Translations under genes and position numbers: made by a program
Shown here: positions 27,083-36,921 of the stretch, piece by piece
Numbering within the stretch: position 1 is the first letter of the stretch
How the letters are laid out: every line of letters starts with the position of its first letter
The notes under the pieces: generated by a model
Database searches by the model: none
Told to the model about the DNA's origin: nothing
What the model saw: only the letters and a program-made list of their open reading frames with translations
Source: Marinobacter sp. es.048
GTDB lineage: Bacteria; Pseudomonadota; Gammaproteobacteria; Pseudomonadales; Oleiphilaceae
NCBI RefSeq assembly: GCF_900188435.1
Contig: NZ_FYFA01000002.1
Span: 744,001 to 808,000, forward strand
Reading direction: 5' to 3'
DNA: 64,000 bases

Positions 27083-28712
27083 CAGCCTGGGTCCGCGATT
27101 ACCGGCACTGCTGCTGATGCTTGCAATGCTTGCTTGCGCAGCGCCCACGGCTGCAGAACTGTCCGTGACGCGTGGTTCAGTGGGGCACTCGGAGGTTTCG
27201 TCAGCCAACCCAGTACCTGAGTGGATCTACACCTTGCGACCAGGAGAGAGTTTTTCGGAAGTGGCCACCGACCTGCTCGCCCCGAATTATTCCGCAAGCC
27301 GCCTGCTGCAGTACAACAAGATTGGCAACGGCGCCATTCTGGGTGCCGGGGACAGCGTTCGAATCCCCCTTGCCTGGCTGGAGCGCCAACCGCAACCGGC
27401 ACGGGCGACATCAGTAACCGGAACCGTGCAGCTGATTTCCGGAAATACCGGTCGGAAAACGCCCCTTGGTGAAGATACCCTGATCCGTGTCGGTGATGAA
27501 ATTCTGTCGGCGTCCGGAACCGCCACCATTGAACTGGCGGATGGCTCGGAAGTGCGAATTTCACCGAATTCACGACTGATCTTCAACCGCCTGACCCAAT
27601 ACGGCAAAGCGGGCATGGTGGATACCCGGCTCCGACTCGACAGGGGCGAGATACACACCCGGGTAAAGCCGGTAATGGAAGGTGGCGCCAGATTCGAGAT
27701 TGAAACTCCATCGGCTGTTGCCGCCGTTCGCGGAACCGCATTTGCACTCCAGACATCCGCGGAGGGCACTCGCCTGCAGGTAACCGAGGGCAATGTGGAC
27801 TTTGGCGCGCCCGGCAAGGCCCGCCGCATTCCCGCGGGTTTCGGGGCCAGCCTGTCCACCACCGGGAATGACGGCCTGAGCATTCGCCGTCTGCCGCCAG
27901 CCCCGGCGCTCAATCCACTTCCCCCGAGACTGACCCAACTGCCCACCACCATGACCTGGCAGGAAAGCCGCGCGCCCATGCATCGGGTGGATATTTTTGA
28001 AAGCGACACCGGGCGCTGGGTGGAAAGCCGCAAACTCACCGGCAACAGCTTTGACATCGGGCGGCTGGATAACGGCAGCTATGAGGTACACCTCGCGGCG
28101 CTCGACGCGCGCGGTACCACAGGCATGCCCCGTGTCGTCCCGGTGGAAGTCGATCTTCAGGCCAGGACAGCCAGTCTTGTTTCTCCGGAAGATCGTGGCA
28201 CGGTCAACGACGATATGCCCGAATTCCGCTGGCAGCTCAACGGCGATAATGAGGTGGCTCGAGTAGAGATAGCCGAGGACAGGGACTTCCGGAACCTGAT
28301 CGCCACCAGCGAGTGGGCACCGGAAACGGCTGCCCTGCCCTCACGCCCGCTTGGGCCAGGCAAGTATTTCTGGCGCGTGGTAACCGAAGCAGGCGGCAAC
28401 TCAGTTGCTACAACGCAGCCGCGAGAGCTTGTGGTCAATGGCAGCCTGCCTCCGGTTCGGATTATCAGCGTGAACTACATCGAAAGCCAGGTAAGGGTGT
28501 TCTGGGCAAAGGTAGACACGGCGACAGACTACCGTTTGCAACTCTCGGAGGAGCCGGGCTTCAACAACATCATCAAGGAGGCAACGCTGCCTGATACCAC
28601 GGCAGCCTTGCGTCTTATTCCCGGAAGGCGGTATTTTGTGCGCCTGAAAGCTCTTTCTGATGGTACTTTGCAAAGCCGCTGGGGACCAGGGAGGGAATTG
28701 TACCTGGAATAA
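27075..28712 (+). CDS. exported LysM/FecR-domain protein
   Basis: A 545-residue protein. The signal peptide ends near AAPTAAE (about residue 28). Residues 45-105 look like a LysM domain (YTLRPGESFSEVATDLL, GAGDSVRIP). Residues 110-260 are a FecR domain (GTVQLISG, VGDEILSASGTATIEL, SAVAAVRGTAF). The C-terminal half holds beta-rich repeats resembling Fn3/Y_Y_Y-type modules (WQLNGDNEVARVEIAED, FRNL, PGKYFWRV and then YRLQLSEEPGFNNI, PGRRYFVRLKA). It probably senses or scaffolds at the cell wall. ATG 27075 overlaps the regulator stop, so it is coupled to the two-component genes. Confidence 0.85.
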   Translation: MTDSLGPRLPALLLMLAMLACAAPTAAELSVTRGSVGHSEVSSANPVPEWIYTLRPGESFSEVATDLLAPNYSASRLLQYNKIGNGAILGAGDSVRIPLAWLERQPQPARATSVTGTVQLISGNTGRKTPLGEDTLIRVGDEILSASGTATIELADGSEVRISPNSRLIFNRLTQYGKAGMVDTRLRLDRGEIHTRVKPVMEGGARFEIETPSAVAAVRGTAFALQTSAEGTRLQVTEGNVDFGAPGKARRIPAGFGASLSTTGNDGLSIRRLPPAPALNPLPPRLTQLPTTMTWQESRAPMHRVDIFESDTGRWVESRKLTGNSFDIGRLDNGSYEVHLAALDARGTTGMPRVVPVEVDLQARTASLVSPEDRGTVNDDMPEFRWQLNGDNEVARVEIAEDRDFRNLIATSEWAPETAALPSRPLGPGKYFWRVVTEAGGNSVATTQPRELVVNGSLPPVRIISVNYIESQVRVFWAKVDTATDYRLQLSEEPGFNNIIKEATLPDTTAALRLIPGRRYFVRLKALSDGTLQSRWGPGRELYLE

Positions 28713-28745
28713 TCCGTTGATCGACCGAAACACACAGCAGGGCTC

Positions 28746-31313
28746 ATGAACCGGGATTGGCTGCCAATTAAAACGACCCCCTGGACTCTGGGCCTGATAC
28801 TGCTGGCACTGCTCCTGCTTATCCAGACAACGGAACTGCCTCAACGCCTGGATTACTGGCTATACGACCAAGCCATCACCTCGAATCCTCTGGAAGCCTC
28901 GGATGAGGTGATTCTGGTGACGATCGACGAGCTTAGCCTGAATCGCCTGGGCCGCTGGCCCTGGCCCCGTCACCTGCACGCAGAGCTCATTGCCAAGCTC
29001 AACGAGGCAGGCGCAAAAACCATTGTGTTCGATATTCTGTTCGCCGAACCGTCGCCGGACGACCAGCAACTGGCAGAACAGATGCGAAGCCACGGCAACG
29101 TCATCCTGCCGGTCTATCTGTCTCCGCCAACGTCCCAGTACCTGTTAACTGAACAATTGCCGGTTGGAAAGCTGGCTTTAGCGGCCGCAGGACTTGGCCA
29201 CGCTCACGTAGAACTGGACAGCGACGGCGTCGCTCGAGGTCTGTACCTGTTCAATGGCCTGGGGCATCAACTCTGGCCAAGCCTTGCCATGGCCGCCAGC
29301 GGGGTCGGACCACAAAATTCAGAGACCAAAGAAACCCTTCCCTATGTGAATGTTCGAGATCAGTATCGGGCCGTCCCTCTGATCGGTGGCGCGGGCTCGC
29401 TTCAGTCTTACTCGTTTGCAGAGGTCCTCACACAACCGCCCGCACCCGAACGTTTCAAGGGTAAAACAGTCTTTGTCGGCGCCACAGCAGCCGGTTTCGG
29501 CGACATACTGCCCACGCCGTTCTCGGGGCTGAGCCGTCCGATGTCCGGCGTTGAATTCCACGCCAACGTGTTTTCGGCATACATGCAGGGATTGTTGATT
29601 CGCCCGGCACCGGAGTGGGCCTCGGCCCTTCTTTCTATATCAATCATTCTGATACTCGCGCTGGCCCTGCCTCCGATGCGCCCGGCACGCACCCTGCTGG
29701 CCTGTACAGCGGCCCTGGCCGGGCTGGCCAGCCTATATCTGTTCATGCTTCTCGCGATGAAATGGTGGATACCCCTGGCGAACGCTTTGCTGGTCCCTCT
29801 GCTGGCATTTCCAGTTTCCAGCGGCCTTCGACTTGCCATGACCAACCGTTTTCTAAACCGGCAGCTGGACGACCTTGCCAGGAGCCCCCAGGTTGCCCTA
29901 CCCGCGCCCTCAGGACGGAACCCAACGCAACTTCTGGAACACTTCAAGGCGCTCTTCCATCCTACAGGATGGCTTCTGATCGAGGAGAACGACGTCCTCT
30001 CCGCCCGCGGATTGTCGCGGGCCGATATTCCGGCTGACCTCCCCCCCGGCCAATGGTTCCACGACAGCAACCGAAGCTGGATTCGGCTCTTGCGTGCCGG
30101 AACCCGCTACCATCTGGGCCTGGTGCTGCCCAATGATCTTGGGCGCGAGGCCATCCAGCGCTATTTGCGCAGACTTCATCTAGAGCAGACTGATCCAGCG
30201 GATTCAGCCGCAAGACCCAGCGAAAATATCTCAGCACGAATCGAGCGGGTTCGCATCGCCACGGATCGGCTGAATCACATGCAACAGTTTATTCGCAGAA
30301 GCTTCGAGCGCATGCCAGACGGGATCATCGTGACCGATGAGCTGGGCGTTATCCGCTTTGCCAACGGCCATATAGAAGAGTGGTTCCGCGAGCCCATGCC
30401 GAGTCTAGCCGGCCTGCCCCTGGTAAGATTGCTTGAGGGGCATGACCCTCGAGAAACGCCACCCTGGCATGAAACGGTTTCCGATACCCTGACCCTGCAG
30501 CAGAGCCGCACGGTGGATTTGAGAATTCGCGACAAGGATTTCCTGATTCATTTCGCCCCGTTTTCAATGCCCGACAGTGACCAGCAAGGCATCATTGCCA
30601 ACATTTCCGACATTTCGGAACTGAGAGAACAGCAGCGTCAGCATCGCGAAGCCATCGACTTTATTTCCCACGACGTGCGTTCACCTCTGGTTTCCCAGCT
30701 TGCTCTGATTGAACAATTGAAACGAGACCCCAGTCACATTGAACAGGAACAACTCGAACAGCTGGGAAGACTGGCCCGCAGAAGCTATCACCTGGCCGAG
30801 GAATTCGTGCAGCTGGCACGGGCGGAACAGTTAACAGAAACCCGGTTCTACGAATGCGAATTTCTGGCTATTGTTGAAAACGCACGAGATAGCGTCAGTG
30901 AACAGGCCGTCGAGAAACAGATACAGCTCCAGTTACACGGCACCGAAGATCTGTGGCTGAAAGGCAACGCAGAGCTTCTGGAGCGGGCAGTTATTAACCT
31001 GTTGACCAATGCAGTTCAATACAGCCCCAGTGGATCAGACGTCAGCATTCAGGTATTCCGCGCCGGGCACGAGGCCTATCTGACTATTGCCGATGAAGGC
31101 ACCGGAATCGATCCGGAAGAACTCCCGCATCTGTTTGACCGCTACCGGCGTCAGAAAAGCACTGAATTGGCTGGAGTGCACGGGACGGGACTCGGGCTTT
31201 CCTTCGTTAAAACCGTCGTGGAAAAACACAGGGGGGAGATTTCGGTGTCTTCAACACTGGGAGAAGGCTCTGCTTTCACCCTCAAACTTCCGATTGCAGA
31301 TCCTCTGGCCTGA
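28746..31313 (+). CDS. CHASE2-PAS sensor histidine kinase
   Basis: An 855-residue membrane kinase. TM1 (LGLILLALLLLI) is at about residues 14-28, followed by an extracytoplasmic CHASE2 domain (LDYWLYDQAI, IDELSLNRLGRWPWPRH, GKTVFVGATAAGFGD), then three clustered TM segments at about 300-370 as is usual for CHASE2. A PAS domain (RMPDGIIVTDELGVIRFANG) precedes the HisKA box FISHDVRSPL with the phospho-acceptor near H642. The HATPase N box is NLLTNAVQYS and the G boxes DEGTGIDPEEL and GTGLGLSFVK. It lies 34 bases after the FecR-domain gene. Confidence 0.92.
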   Translation: MNRDWLPIKTTPWTLGLILLALLLLIQTTELPQRLDYWLYDQAITSNPLEASDEVILVTIDELSLNRLGRWPWPRHLHAELIAKLNEAGAKTIVFDILFAEPSPDDQQLAEQMRSHGNVILPVYLSPPTSQYLLTEQLPVGKLALAAAGLGHAHVELDSDGVARGLYLFNGLGHQLWPSLAMAASGVGPQNSETKETLPYVNVRDQYRAVPLIGGAGSLQSYSFAEVLTQPPAPERFKGKTVFVGATAAGFGDILPTPFSGLSRPMSGVEFHANVFSAYMQGLLIRPAPEWASALLSISIILILALALPPMRPARTLLACTAALAGLASLYLFMLLAMKWWIPLANALLVPLLAFPVSSGLRLAMTNRFLNRQLDDLARSPQVALPAPSGRNPTQLLEHFKALFHPTGWLLIEENDVLSARGLSRADIPADLPPGQWFHDSNRSWIRLLRAGTRYHLGLVLPNDLGREAIQRYLRRLHLEQTDPADSAARPSENISARIERVRIATDRLNHMQQFIRRSFERMPDGIIVTDELGVIRFANGHIEEWFREPMPSLAGLPLVRLLEGHDPRETPPWHETVSDTLTLQQSRTVDLRIRDKDFLIHFAPFSMPDSDQQGIIANISDISELREQQRQHREAIDFISHDVRSPLVSQLALIEQLKRDPSHIEQEQLEQLGRLARRSYHLAEEFVQLARAEQLTETRFYECEFLAIVENARDSVSEQAVEKQIQLQLHGTEDLWLKGNAELLERAVINLLTNAVQYSPSGSDVSIQVFRAGHEAYLTIADEGTGIDPEELPHLFDRYRRQKSTELAGVHGTGLGLSFVKTVVEKHRGEISVSSTLGEGSAFTLKLPIADPLA

Positions 31314-31344
31314 GACTTCACACTTCAGGCCCGGGGCTCTGATC

Positions 31345-31752
31345 TCAAGAACGGATAGACTTGCTTACAACATCAGAGGGCTCACTGATCAGCCCATTGA
31401 TATCCTGAACCTGGATCGTGAAATACCAGGTCCCTGCATCCAGACCACCTACTTCGTAGGACATTTCCGCTTCAGCCTGGGCATTGGTGACGACAACCTC
31501 TTCATTCAGCTCGTCAGCATCCTGACCGTATCGGATGACGTATCTATCGAGCTCACCCATCGGGATGCTCTCGCCGTTCACACGGGTCAGCGGAGCGCTC
31601 CAGCTCAATACAGCGGAACGTTCAGGAGAGGAAGTCTCGCCGCTTTGTGTACTTGCAGAACCGGAAGAACCACCACCGCCACACCCTGTGAGTAGTGCTC
31701 CCAGAACAAACGCGGCAATCCATGCCTGTGACACTTTGATGACGCGTTTCAT
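31345..31752 (-). CDS. small lipoprotein with fibronectin type III-like domain
   Basis: A 135-residue lipoprotein: a lipobox LTGC near residues 21-24 is followed by a Gly/Ser linker, then a single domain with Fn3 features (VLSWSAPLTRVNG, DRYVIRYGQDADELNE, YEVGGLDAGTWYFTIQVQD). It is likely anchored to the outer membrane and binds or scaffolds something unknown. It converges on the CHASE2 kinase gene, 31 bases from its stop. About 280 bases upstream are non-coding and AT-rich. Confidence 0.8.
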   Translation of the reverse strand: MKRVIKVSQAWIAAFVLGALLTGCGGGGSSGSASTQSGETSSPERSAVLSWSAPLTRVNGESIPMGELDRYVIRYGQDADELNEEVVVTNAQAEAEMSYEVGGLDAGTWYFTIQVQDINGLISEPSDVVSKSIRS

Positions 31753-31998
31753 GTGTAATCAGCACCATTTTCTCGTCGATTTTATGGAATTATATAAAAC
31801 GGCGCTGATTATCGATGTGAAGTCTGTCATTTCCCTAGTTACGAAATTGTCAATTTCTCGTCAGGGATCGGCAATGAAGTAAGGGAAGTTACTGATTAGG
31901 CGAGCAAAAATTTGCCTGAAGAAACTGATAGCAGCTGGCCGTACTATAAAAAAATCTAAGCCGGGAAAGAGATGGGGGGAAGGAGGTGGTTTTAAAGC

Positions 31999-32025
31999 AA
32001 AAAGGCCCGCGAACGCGGGCCTTTT
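31999..32025 (-). terminator. intrinsic terminator of the initiator tRNA
   Basis: On the minus strand the arms GGCCCGCG and CGCGGGCC surround a two-base loop and are followed by five Ts. It lies nine bases past the CCA end of the initiator tRNA and ends that transcript. Confidence 0.85.
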
Positions 32026-32033
32026 CTGAATAG

Positions 32034-32110
<77 letters not shown>

Positions 32111-32154
32111 TCAAAACTGGTTGTTTACCGGGCTGCCCCGATCAACGTGCGCGT

Positions 32155-32183
32155 ATACTAAGGATTGGATAGACAACTGTCAA
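32155..32183 (-). promoter_or_regulatory. sigma-70 promoter of the initiator tRNA
   Basis: On the minus strand a perfect TTGACA (32183-32178), a 17-base spacer and TAGTAT (32160-32155) precede the tRNA by about 45 bases. The -35 box overlaps the end of rnhB, whose stop codon is at 32180-32182, so the tRNA has its own promoter inside the end of the upstream operon. Confidence 0.75.
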
Positions 32184-32866
32184 TCGATATCTTCAAAAAG
32201 GTCGGCACGATACTGCAGTTGCTCAGGCTTTGGCGCCAAATCCTCGCGATAGAAACCCACCTGCTCGATCACCTCCTGAATCGGGCGAAAGGAGCGGCGG
32301 TGTTCAGGGGTTGCTCCGAGGCGGCGCAGGGCTTCCAGGTGGACCGGCGTCGGATAACCTTTGTGCTGCGCCAGACCGAACCCGGGGAAACGCGCTTCCA
32401 GCGCTTCCATTTCCCGGTCACGGGTTACTTTGGCAATAATAGAAGCGGCGCTGATGGCTGCCACCCGACTATCGCCTTTGACAACCGGTTCCGACGGCCA
32501 GCGCCACTTGGGACATCGATTGCCATCCACCAGAACGTACTCAGGCACCACGGTCAGCCCCGACACTGCACGCTCCATAGCCAGCATTGTGGCCTGGTAG
32601 ATATTCAGCCGGTCAATTTCCTGGGACTCGCACCGGCCAATGCTCCAGGCTTTAGCATGCTCGAGAATCTGATCGTAGAGGGCATTGCGACGCTTCTCGG
32701 TCAGCTTTTTTGAGTCAGCCAGGCCTGCGATCGGCCGATCCGGATCCAGAATGACCGCGGCAGTCACGACGGCCCCGATGAGCGGCCCCCGACCGACTTC
32801 GTCCACACCGGCAAGCAAAGAACCGGTGTAACAACACTCGAAGGGTGGCAAAGGGCTCTTGGGCAT
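32180..32866 (-). CDS. rnhB: ribonuclease HII
   Basis: A 228-residue RNase HII that cleaves at ribonucleotides embedded in DNA. The first catalytic pair is in [12 protein letters not shown] (D22, E23), with VLVDGN and [18 protein letters not shown] providing the other acidic residues. The start ATG at 32866 overlaps the lpxB stop, placing it at the end of the bamA-lpx operon as in related bacteria. Confidence 0.96.
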   Translation of the reverse strand: MPKSPLPPFECCYTGSLLAGVDEVGRGPLIGAVVTAAVILDPDRPIAGLADSKKLTEKRRNALYDQILEHAKAWSIGRCESQEIDRLNIYQATMLAMERAVSGLTVVPEYVLVDGNRCPKWRWPSEPVVKGDSRVAAISAASIIAKVTRDREMEALEARFPGFGLAQHKGYPTPVHLEALRRLGATPEHRRSFRPIQEVIEQVGFYREDLAPKPEQLQYRADLFEDID

Positions 32867-34047
32867 CAGTGGGCACCCTGCTCTATCAGATCTGAGATCG
32901 CCTGAGCGGCTTTTTCATCGGCCCCCTGCTTCAGCGAATGGTGCAACTCGGTAAAGGCTTCTTTAAGCCGTGCCCTCTCTTCTTTGTTCTCCAGCCGCTC
33001 AAGCACTGCTGCACCCAGACTCTCGGCCGTGGCATCGTCCTGGAGCAGCTCCGGCACAAGCTGGCGCTTGGCGAGGAGATTGGGCAATGCGACATGAGGC
33101 ACCTTCACCAACTTCGACAGGAGAGCATAGCTGAACCGGCTCAGGCGGTACCCTACAACCATCGGCTTTTTAAGAAGCATCGCTTCGAGTGTTGCCGTTC
33201 CAGAAGCCAGTAGCACAACGTCGGAGACGGCCATCACATCCCTGGAACGCCCACGTACGATGGTAACCGGAAGCTTCACCTCCAACGCATCGACCAGGTG
33301 GCGCACTTGCTTCTCTCGGTCCCGGTTCACGCAGGGGATGACTAACTGCAGATCAGGTCTTCTTTCCTGTATCCAGCGAGAGGCCTCAAGGAACAAGGTA
33401 CCAAGTCTCTCCACTTCTCCTGCACGACTACCGGGAAGAACCGCCAGTACGGGTGCATTCGCATCTATTTCCAACGACTCCCGCATCTTGAGAGTATCCG
33501 GCGCCATGGGAATTCGATCCGCCAGTGGATGGCCCACGAAGGCCACAGGTACCTGATGCTCCTCGTAAAACCTCGCTTCGAACGGGAACAGAGTGAGCAT
33601 CAGGTTGACCGATTTGGCAATTTTGAAGATCCGCTTCTGCCGCCAGGCCCAGACCGATGGGCTGACATAATGCACGGAAAGAATGCCGGCCTCCCGGCAG
33701 CGCCGCTCGATAGCAAGCGTAAAATCCGGAGAATCGATACCGATAACAACATCCGGTGGCGTGGCGAAGAAATAGTCCAGGAGCCGGGCCCGGATGCGGA
33801 ACAGTTCACGAATTCGCCCAAGAACCTCCACCAGCCCCATGACCGAAAGACGTTCCATCGGCACCAGGGAATGAAATCCCTCCGCAACCATTTCCTCCCC
33901 GCCAATGCCGACGAACCTGGCCTGGGGATAGCGTTGGCGCAGCGAACGGATCAGGCCGGCACCGAGGATATCCCCCGATGCCTCACCGGCAATGATTCCG
34001 AATGTGATTTTACGCTCGCTGATGGTCGCGTGAGAAAGATCTGTCAC
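32866..34047 (-). CDS. lpxB: lipid-A-disaccharide synthase
   Basis: A 393-residue GT-B enzyme that joins UDP-2,3-diacylglucosamine to lipid X in lipid A synthesis at the inner face of the cytoplasmic membrane. [43 protein letters not shown] and [12 protein letters not shown] are diagnostic. It lies 18 bases after lpxA and overlaps rnhB by one base. Confidence 0.97.
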   Translation of the reverse strand: MTDLSHATISERKITFGIIAGEASGDILGAGLIRSLRQRYPQARFVGIGGEEMVAEGFHSLVPMERLSVMGLVEVLGRIRELFRIRARLLDYFFATPPDVVIGIDSPDFTLAIERRCREAGILSVHYVSPSVWAWRQKRIFKIAKSVNLMLTLFPFEARFYEEHQVPVAFVGHPLADRIPMAPDTLKMRESLEIDANAPVLAVLPGSRAGEVERLGTLFLEASRWIQERRPDLQLVIPCVNRDREKQVRHLVDALEVKLPVTIVRGRSRDVMAVSDVVLLASGTATLEAMLLKKPMVVGYRLSRFSYALLSKLVKVPHVALPNLLAKRQLVPELLQDDATAESLGAAVLERLENKEERARLKEAFTELHHSLKQGADEKAAQAISDLIEQGAH

Positions 34048-34065
34048 CGACAGGCTCCTGCCGGG

Positions 34066-34857
34066 TTAGCGGATGATGCCGCGGTGAGCTCCACGCAGGG
34101 AGTCAATGAGGGGACGTATTTCTGCAACATCGGAGTAGGACTTCTCAAGCTCTTCAACGGCCTGTTCTGTCGTCAGCCCCTGACGATAGATCACCTTGTA
34201 AGCGCGGCGCAAAGCCAGCAAGACATCTTTGCTGAAACCACGACGCTTGAGGCCTTCCACGTTCATGCCGTGCGGCTCGGCGGACTGACCGCTCGCCATC
34301 ACATAGGCCGGGATGTCCTTGAGTACTATGCTGCCTCCGGCCGCCATGCTGTGGGGACCAATATGACAGAACTGGTGCACCATGGTCCCACCGCCCAGAA
34401 TCGCGAAATCGCCGACGGATACATGGCCCGCCAGGGTGGCACAATTAGCCAGAATGGTGTTGTCACCGACGATACAGTCATGAGCGACATGCACATACGC
34501 CATCAAAAGGTTGCCGCTGCCGATACGGGTTTCACCACGGTCCTGGACCGTGCCCCGGTGGACGGTACAATTCTCGCGGATCACATTGTTGTCACCAATC
34601 ACCAATGTGGTTGGCTCGCCCGCGTATTTCTTGTCCTGGCATTCCTCGCCGATACTGGAGAACTGGAAAATACGGTTATTCCGGCCGATAACCGTCGGAC
34701 CCTTGACGACCACGTGGGACAGAATCTCGGTACCCTCGCCGATTTCCACATCGGGGCCAATGTAGCTCCACGGCCCGACAGTGACGTTGTCCCCGAGCCT
34801 GGCTGACGGGTCTACAATCGCCTGAGGATGGACACCCGACCAGTCATTTGTCGCCAT
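34066..34857 (-). CDS. lpxA: UDP-GlcNAc acyltransferase
   Basis: A 263-residue left-handed beta-helix enzyme performing the first step of lipid A synthesis, transfer of a 3-hydroxyacyl chain from ACP to UDP-GlcNAc. Hexapeptide repeats run from about residues 8 to 190; the catalytic histidine lies in MAYVHVAHDC. ATG 34857 overlaps the fabZ stop (TGATG), so a TTG one codon upstream is not needed. Confidence 0.97.
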   Translation of the reverse strand: MATNDWSGVHPQAIVDPSARLGDNVTVGPWSYIGPDVEIGEGTEILSHVVVKGPTVIGRNNRIFQFSSIGEECQDKKYAGEPTTLVIGDNNVIRENCTVHRGTVQDRGETRIGSGNLLMAYVHVAHDCIVGDNTILANCATLAGHVSVGDFAILGGGTMVHQFCHIGPHSMAAGGSIVLKDIPAYVMASGQSAEPHGMNVEGLKRRGFSKDVLLALRRAYKVIYRQGLTTEQAVEELEKSYSDVAEIRPLIDSLRGAHRGIIR

Positions 34858-35294
34858 CAAACTTCTCTCTCAGCGGTCAGAATCTCTGCCACGCAGACGA
34901 CTTCACCGTCGACCAGGGCGCGACACTCGAATTTGTAAATACCCCGTTTACCGGAGATGAGTTCCGACTCCATACACAGTTGATCCCCCGGCAAAACCGG
35001 ACGCTTGAACCGTGCCTTGCTCGAACCGGCGAGGTATTGTACCACGCCGTCAGCAGGTTTCCGGCCCACAGTCACAAAACCGAGAATGCCCGAAAGCTGG
35101 GCCATGGCTTCGATAATCAGGACCCCCGGCATGATCGGGTTGTTCGGGAAGTGGCCCTGGAAGAACGACTCGTTAAACGAAATATTCTTGTAGCCCTTGA
35201 TCGATTTTCCCTTTTCGACCTCTGTGACCCGATCCACCAGCAAAAACGGGTATCGGTGCGGCAGGTATTCCAGAATTTCGTCGATGTTCATCAT
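34857..35294 (-). CDS. fabZ: 3-hydroxyacyl-ACP dehydratase FabZ
   Basis: A 145-residue hot-dog-fold dehydratase of fatty acid elongation. [13 protein letters not shown], the catalytic histidine in [15 protein letters not shown], the catalytic glutamate in [10 protein letters not shown] and [11 protein letters not shown] are present. The start is at ATG 35294 (GAGG upstream); a second ATG one codon later is possible. Placement between lpxD and lpxA is the usual one and balances membrane phospholipid against lipid A synthesis. Confidence 0.96.
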   Translation of the reverse strand: MMNIDEILEYLPHRYPFLLVDRVTEVEKGKSIKGYKNISFNESFFQGHFPNNPIMPGVLIIEAMAQLSGILGFVTVGRKPADGVVQYLAGSSKARFKRPVLPGDQLCMESELISGKRGIYKFECRALVDGEVVCVAEILTAEREV

Positions 35295-35305
35295 GTTGAT
35301 CGGCC

Positions 35306-36331
35306 TCAGCCCTCTAATTTCTTTTCCAGTTCTTTTACCCGTCGCGCCAGGGTATCCAGCTGGCGAAAGCGCACGGCATTTTTGCGCCACTGACGGTTGC
35401 TATCAGCGCTGGTGCCGGATGAATAGACTCCCGGCTCCCGGATGTCCCCGGTAACCAGAGTCATTCCTGTCAGATGAACCTGATCTGCAATGTCCAAGTG
35501 GCCGGCCACGCCCGAGGCGCCACCAAACACGCAGTGCCGACCAATACGAGTACTGCCGGCAATGCCAACCATGGCCGCCATGGCGCTGTGATCACCGATG
35601 CGAACGTTATGGGCAATCTGGATCAGGTTATCGAGCTTCACACCGTTGCCAATCACCGTGTCGTCCAGTGCCCCGCGATCAATGGTGGTGTTTGCACCCA
35701 CTTCCACATCATTTCCGAGCACAACCCGACCGAGTTGGGCGATACGATGCCATACGCCCTTCTCATTGGCGAAGCCAAAACCGTCGGAGCCAATAACGGC
35801 GCCGCTGAGGATGTGACAACGCGCACCGATGACCACATCGTGGGCCAGCGTTACCCTCGGCCGAATCAGCGTGCGGGATCCGACGCGGGCACGGGCACCA
35901 ATAACCGAGCCTGCTCCAACAACGACTTTCTCGCCGATCTCTGCTTCCGCTTCCACTACCACGTTGGGGCCAATACAGGCGTCCTCAGCAATGCACGCAG
36001 ACGGATCCACTACTGCAGTCGCGTGAACACCGGGGGTAGCAACGGGGGCGGGATCAAACCAGTGGCTCAGTTGAGCATATCCGAGATAAGGGTTATCCAG
36101 TAACAGGACGTTGGTCGGAGCATCTTTGGCCGATGCCGGCGAGACAATAACGGCCAAGGCGCGCGTATCTGCCAGGTATTTACCGTAGGACGGATTGGCA
36201 AGGAAACTGATCTGGTCGGGACCAGCAGCCTGCAAGGTCGCAAGGCCCGATACCTTCACATCAGGATCACCCCGTAGCTCCGCACCCAGGGCATTGGCAA
36301 TATCCCCAAGGCGATAGGACCTTTCTGTCAT
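35306..36331 (-). CDS. lpxD: UDP-3-O-acylglucosamine N-acyltransferase
   Basis: A 341-residue acyltransferase for the third step of lipid A synthesis. It has an N-terminal uridine-binding domain ([13 protein letters not shown]), then a left-handed beta helix with hexapeptide repeats, the catalytic histidine in [12 protein letters not shown], and a C-terminal helical segment ([12 protein letters not shown]). It lies 47 bases after skp and 11 before fabZ. Confidence 0.97.
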   Translation of the reverse strand: MTERSYRLGDIANALGAELRGDPDVKVSGLATLQAAGPDQISFLANPSYGKYLADTRALAVIVSPASAKDAPTNVLLLDNPYLGYAQLSHWFDPAPVATPGVHATAVVDPSACIAEDACIGPNVVVEAEAEIGEKVVVGAGSVIGARARVGSRTLIRPRVTLAHDVVIGARCHILSGAVIGSDGFGFANEKGVWHRIAQLGRVVLGNDVEVGANTTIDRGALDDTVIGNGVKLDNLIQIAHNVRIGDHSAMAAMVGIAGSTRIGRHCVFGGASGVAGHLDIADQVHLTGMTLVTGDIREPGVYSSGTSADSNRQWRKNAVRFRQLDTLARRVKELEKKLEG

Positions 36332-36378
36332 TGCGAGCTCCCAAGCAACGATCAGGGCACCGGGGTGCCCGTCACAGA

Positions 36379-36876
36379 TTAACGGTTCAGTTTTTCCAGA
36401 AGCTGAGAGGTCAGATTCATTTCCGGCTTTACATAGACGACCGCTTCGCTCGGCAGGATCAGATCGAGGTTATTTTCCTCGAGCAGCTCCTTGACCGCTG
36501 CGTCTACCTCGGGACGCGCCTGCTCGAGAAACGCCTGCTTGCGCTGATTCACTGTAGAATCCAGCCGCTGCTTCAGAAAGTTGAACTCTTTTACCTTTTC
36601 CTGGAACTCGCCGGCCAGTTTGTTACGCTCGCTCTCGTTCATCATGGCACCGTCTTTTTCCAGACGCTCCTGAAGTTTGCGAGCTTCTTCCTGCGCTTCG
36701 CGAACCCGGGCTTCATCGCCAGCAAAGTCTTTCTGAAGCGACTCGCTGAAGGTCTTGGCATCGTCAGACGAAAACAGTGCCTGACGCAGATCGACCACAC
36801 CAATGCGGGTTTCGGCCATCGCCGGGAATGAAAGCGCCAGCATCACGGCAGCGAACATCAACACAAATCGGGACAT
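36379..36876 (-). CDS. skp: periplasmic chaperone Skp/OmpH
   Basis: A 165-residue periplasmic chaperone for unfolded outer-membrane proteins. A signal peptide ([16 protein letters not shown]) is followed by [11 protein letters not shown], a long coiled-coil hairpin rich in Glu, Lys, Arg and Gln (residues 45-120), and a C-terminal beta strand region. ATG 36876 with AGGAGA nearby is chosen; an upstream in-frame ATG would bury the signal peptide. It lies directly downstream of bamA, which it serves. Confidence 0.93.
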   Translation of the reverse strand: MSRFVLMFAAVMLALSFPAMAETRIGVVDLRQALFSSDDAKTFSESLQKDFAGDEARVREAQEEARKLQERLEKDGAMMNESERNKLAGEFQEKVKEFNFLKQRLDSTVNQRKQAFLEQARPEVDAAVKELLEENNLDLILPSEAVVYVKPEMNLTSQLLEKLNR

Positions 36877-36921
36877 TGGTTTTCTCCTGGTTTTCATCCG
36901 TAGATAATTATTATCCATGCT

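Noticed and set aside
33529..34806. Plus-strand open frame of 425 codons antisense to lpxB and lpxA
   Set aside because: It spans the junction of two well-supported minus-strand genes, shows no domain or RBS, and long antisense frames are common in GC-rich DNA.
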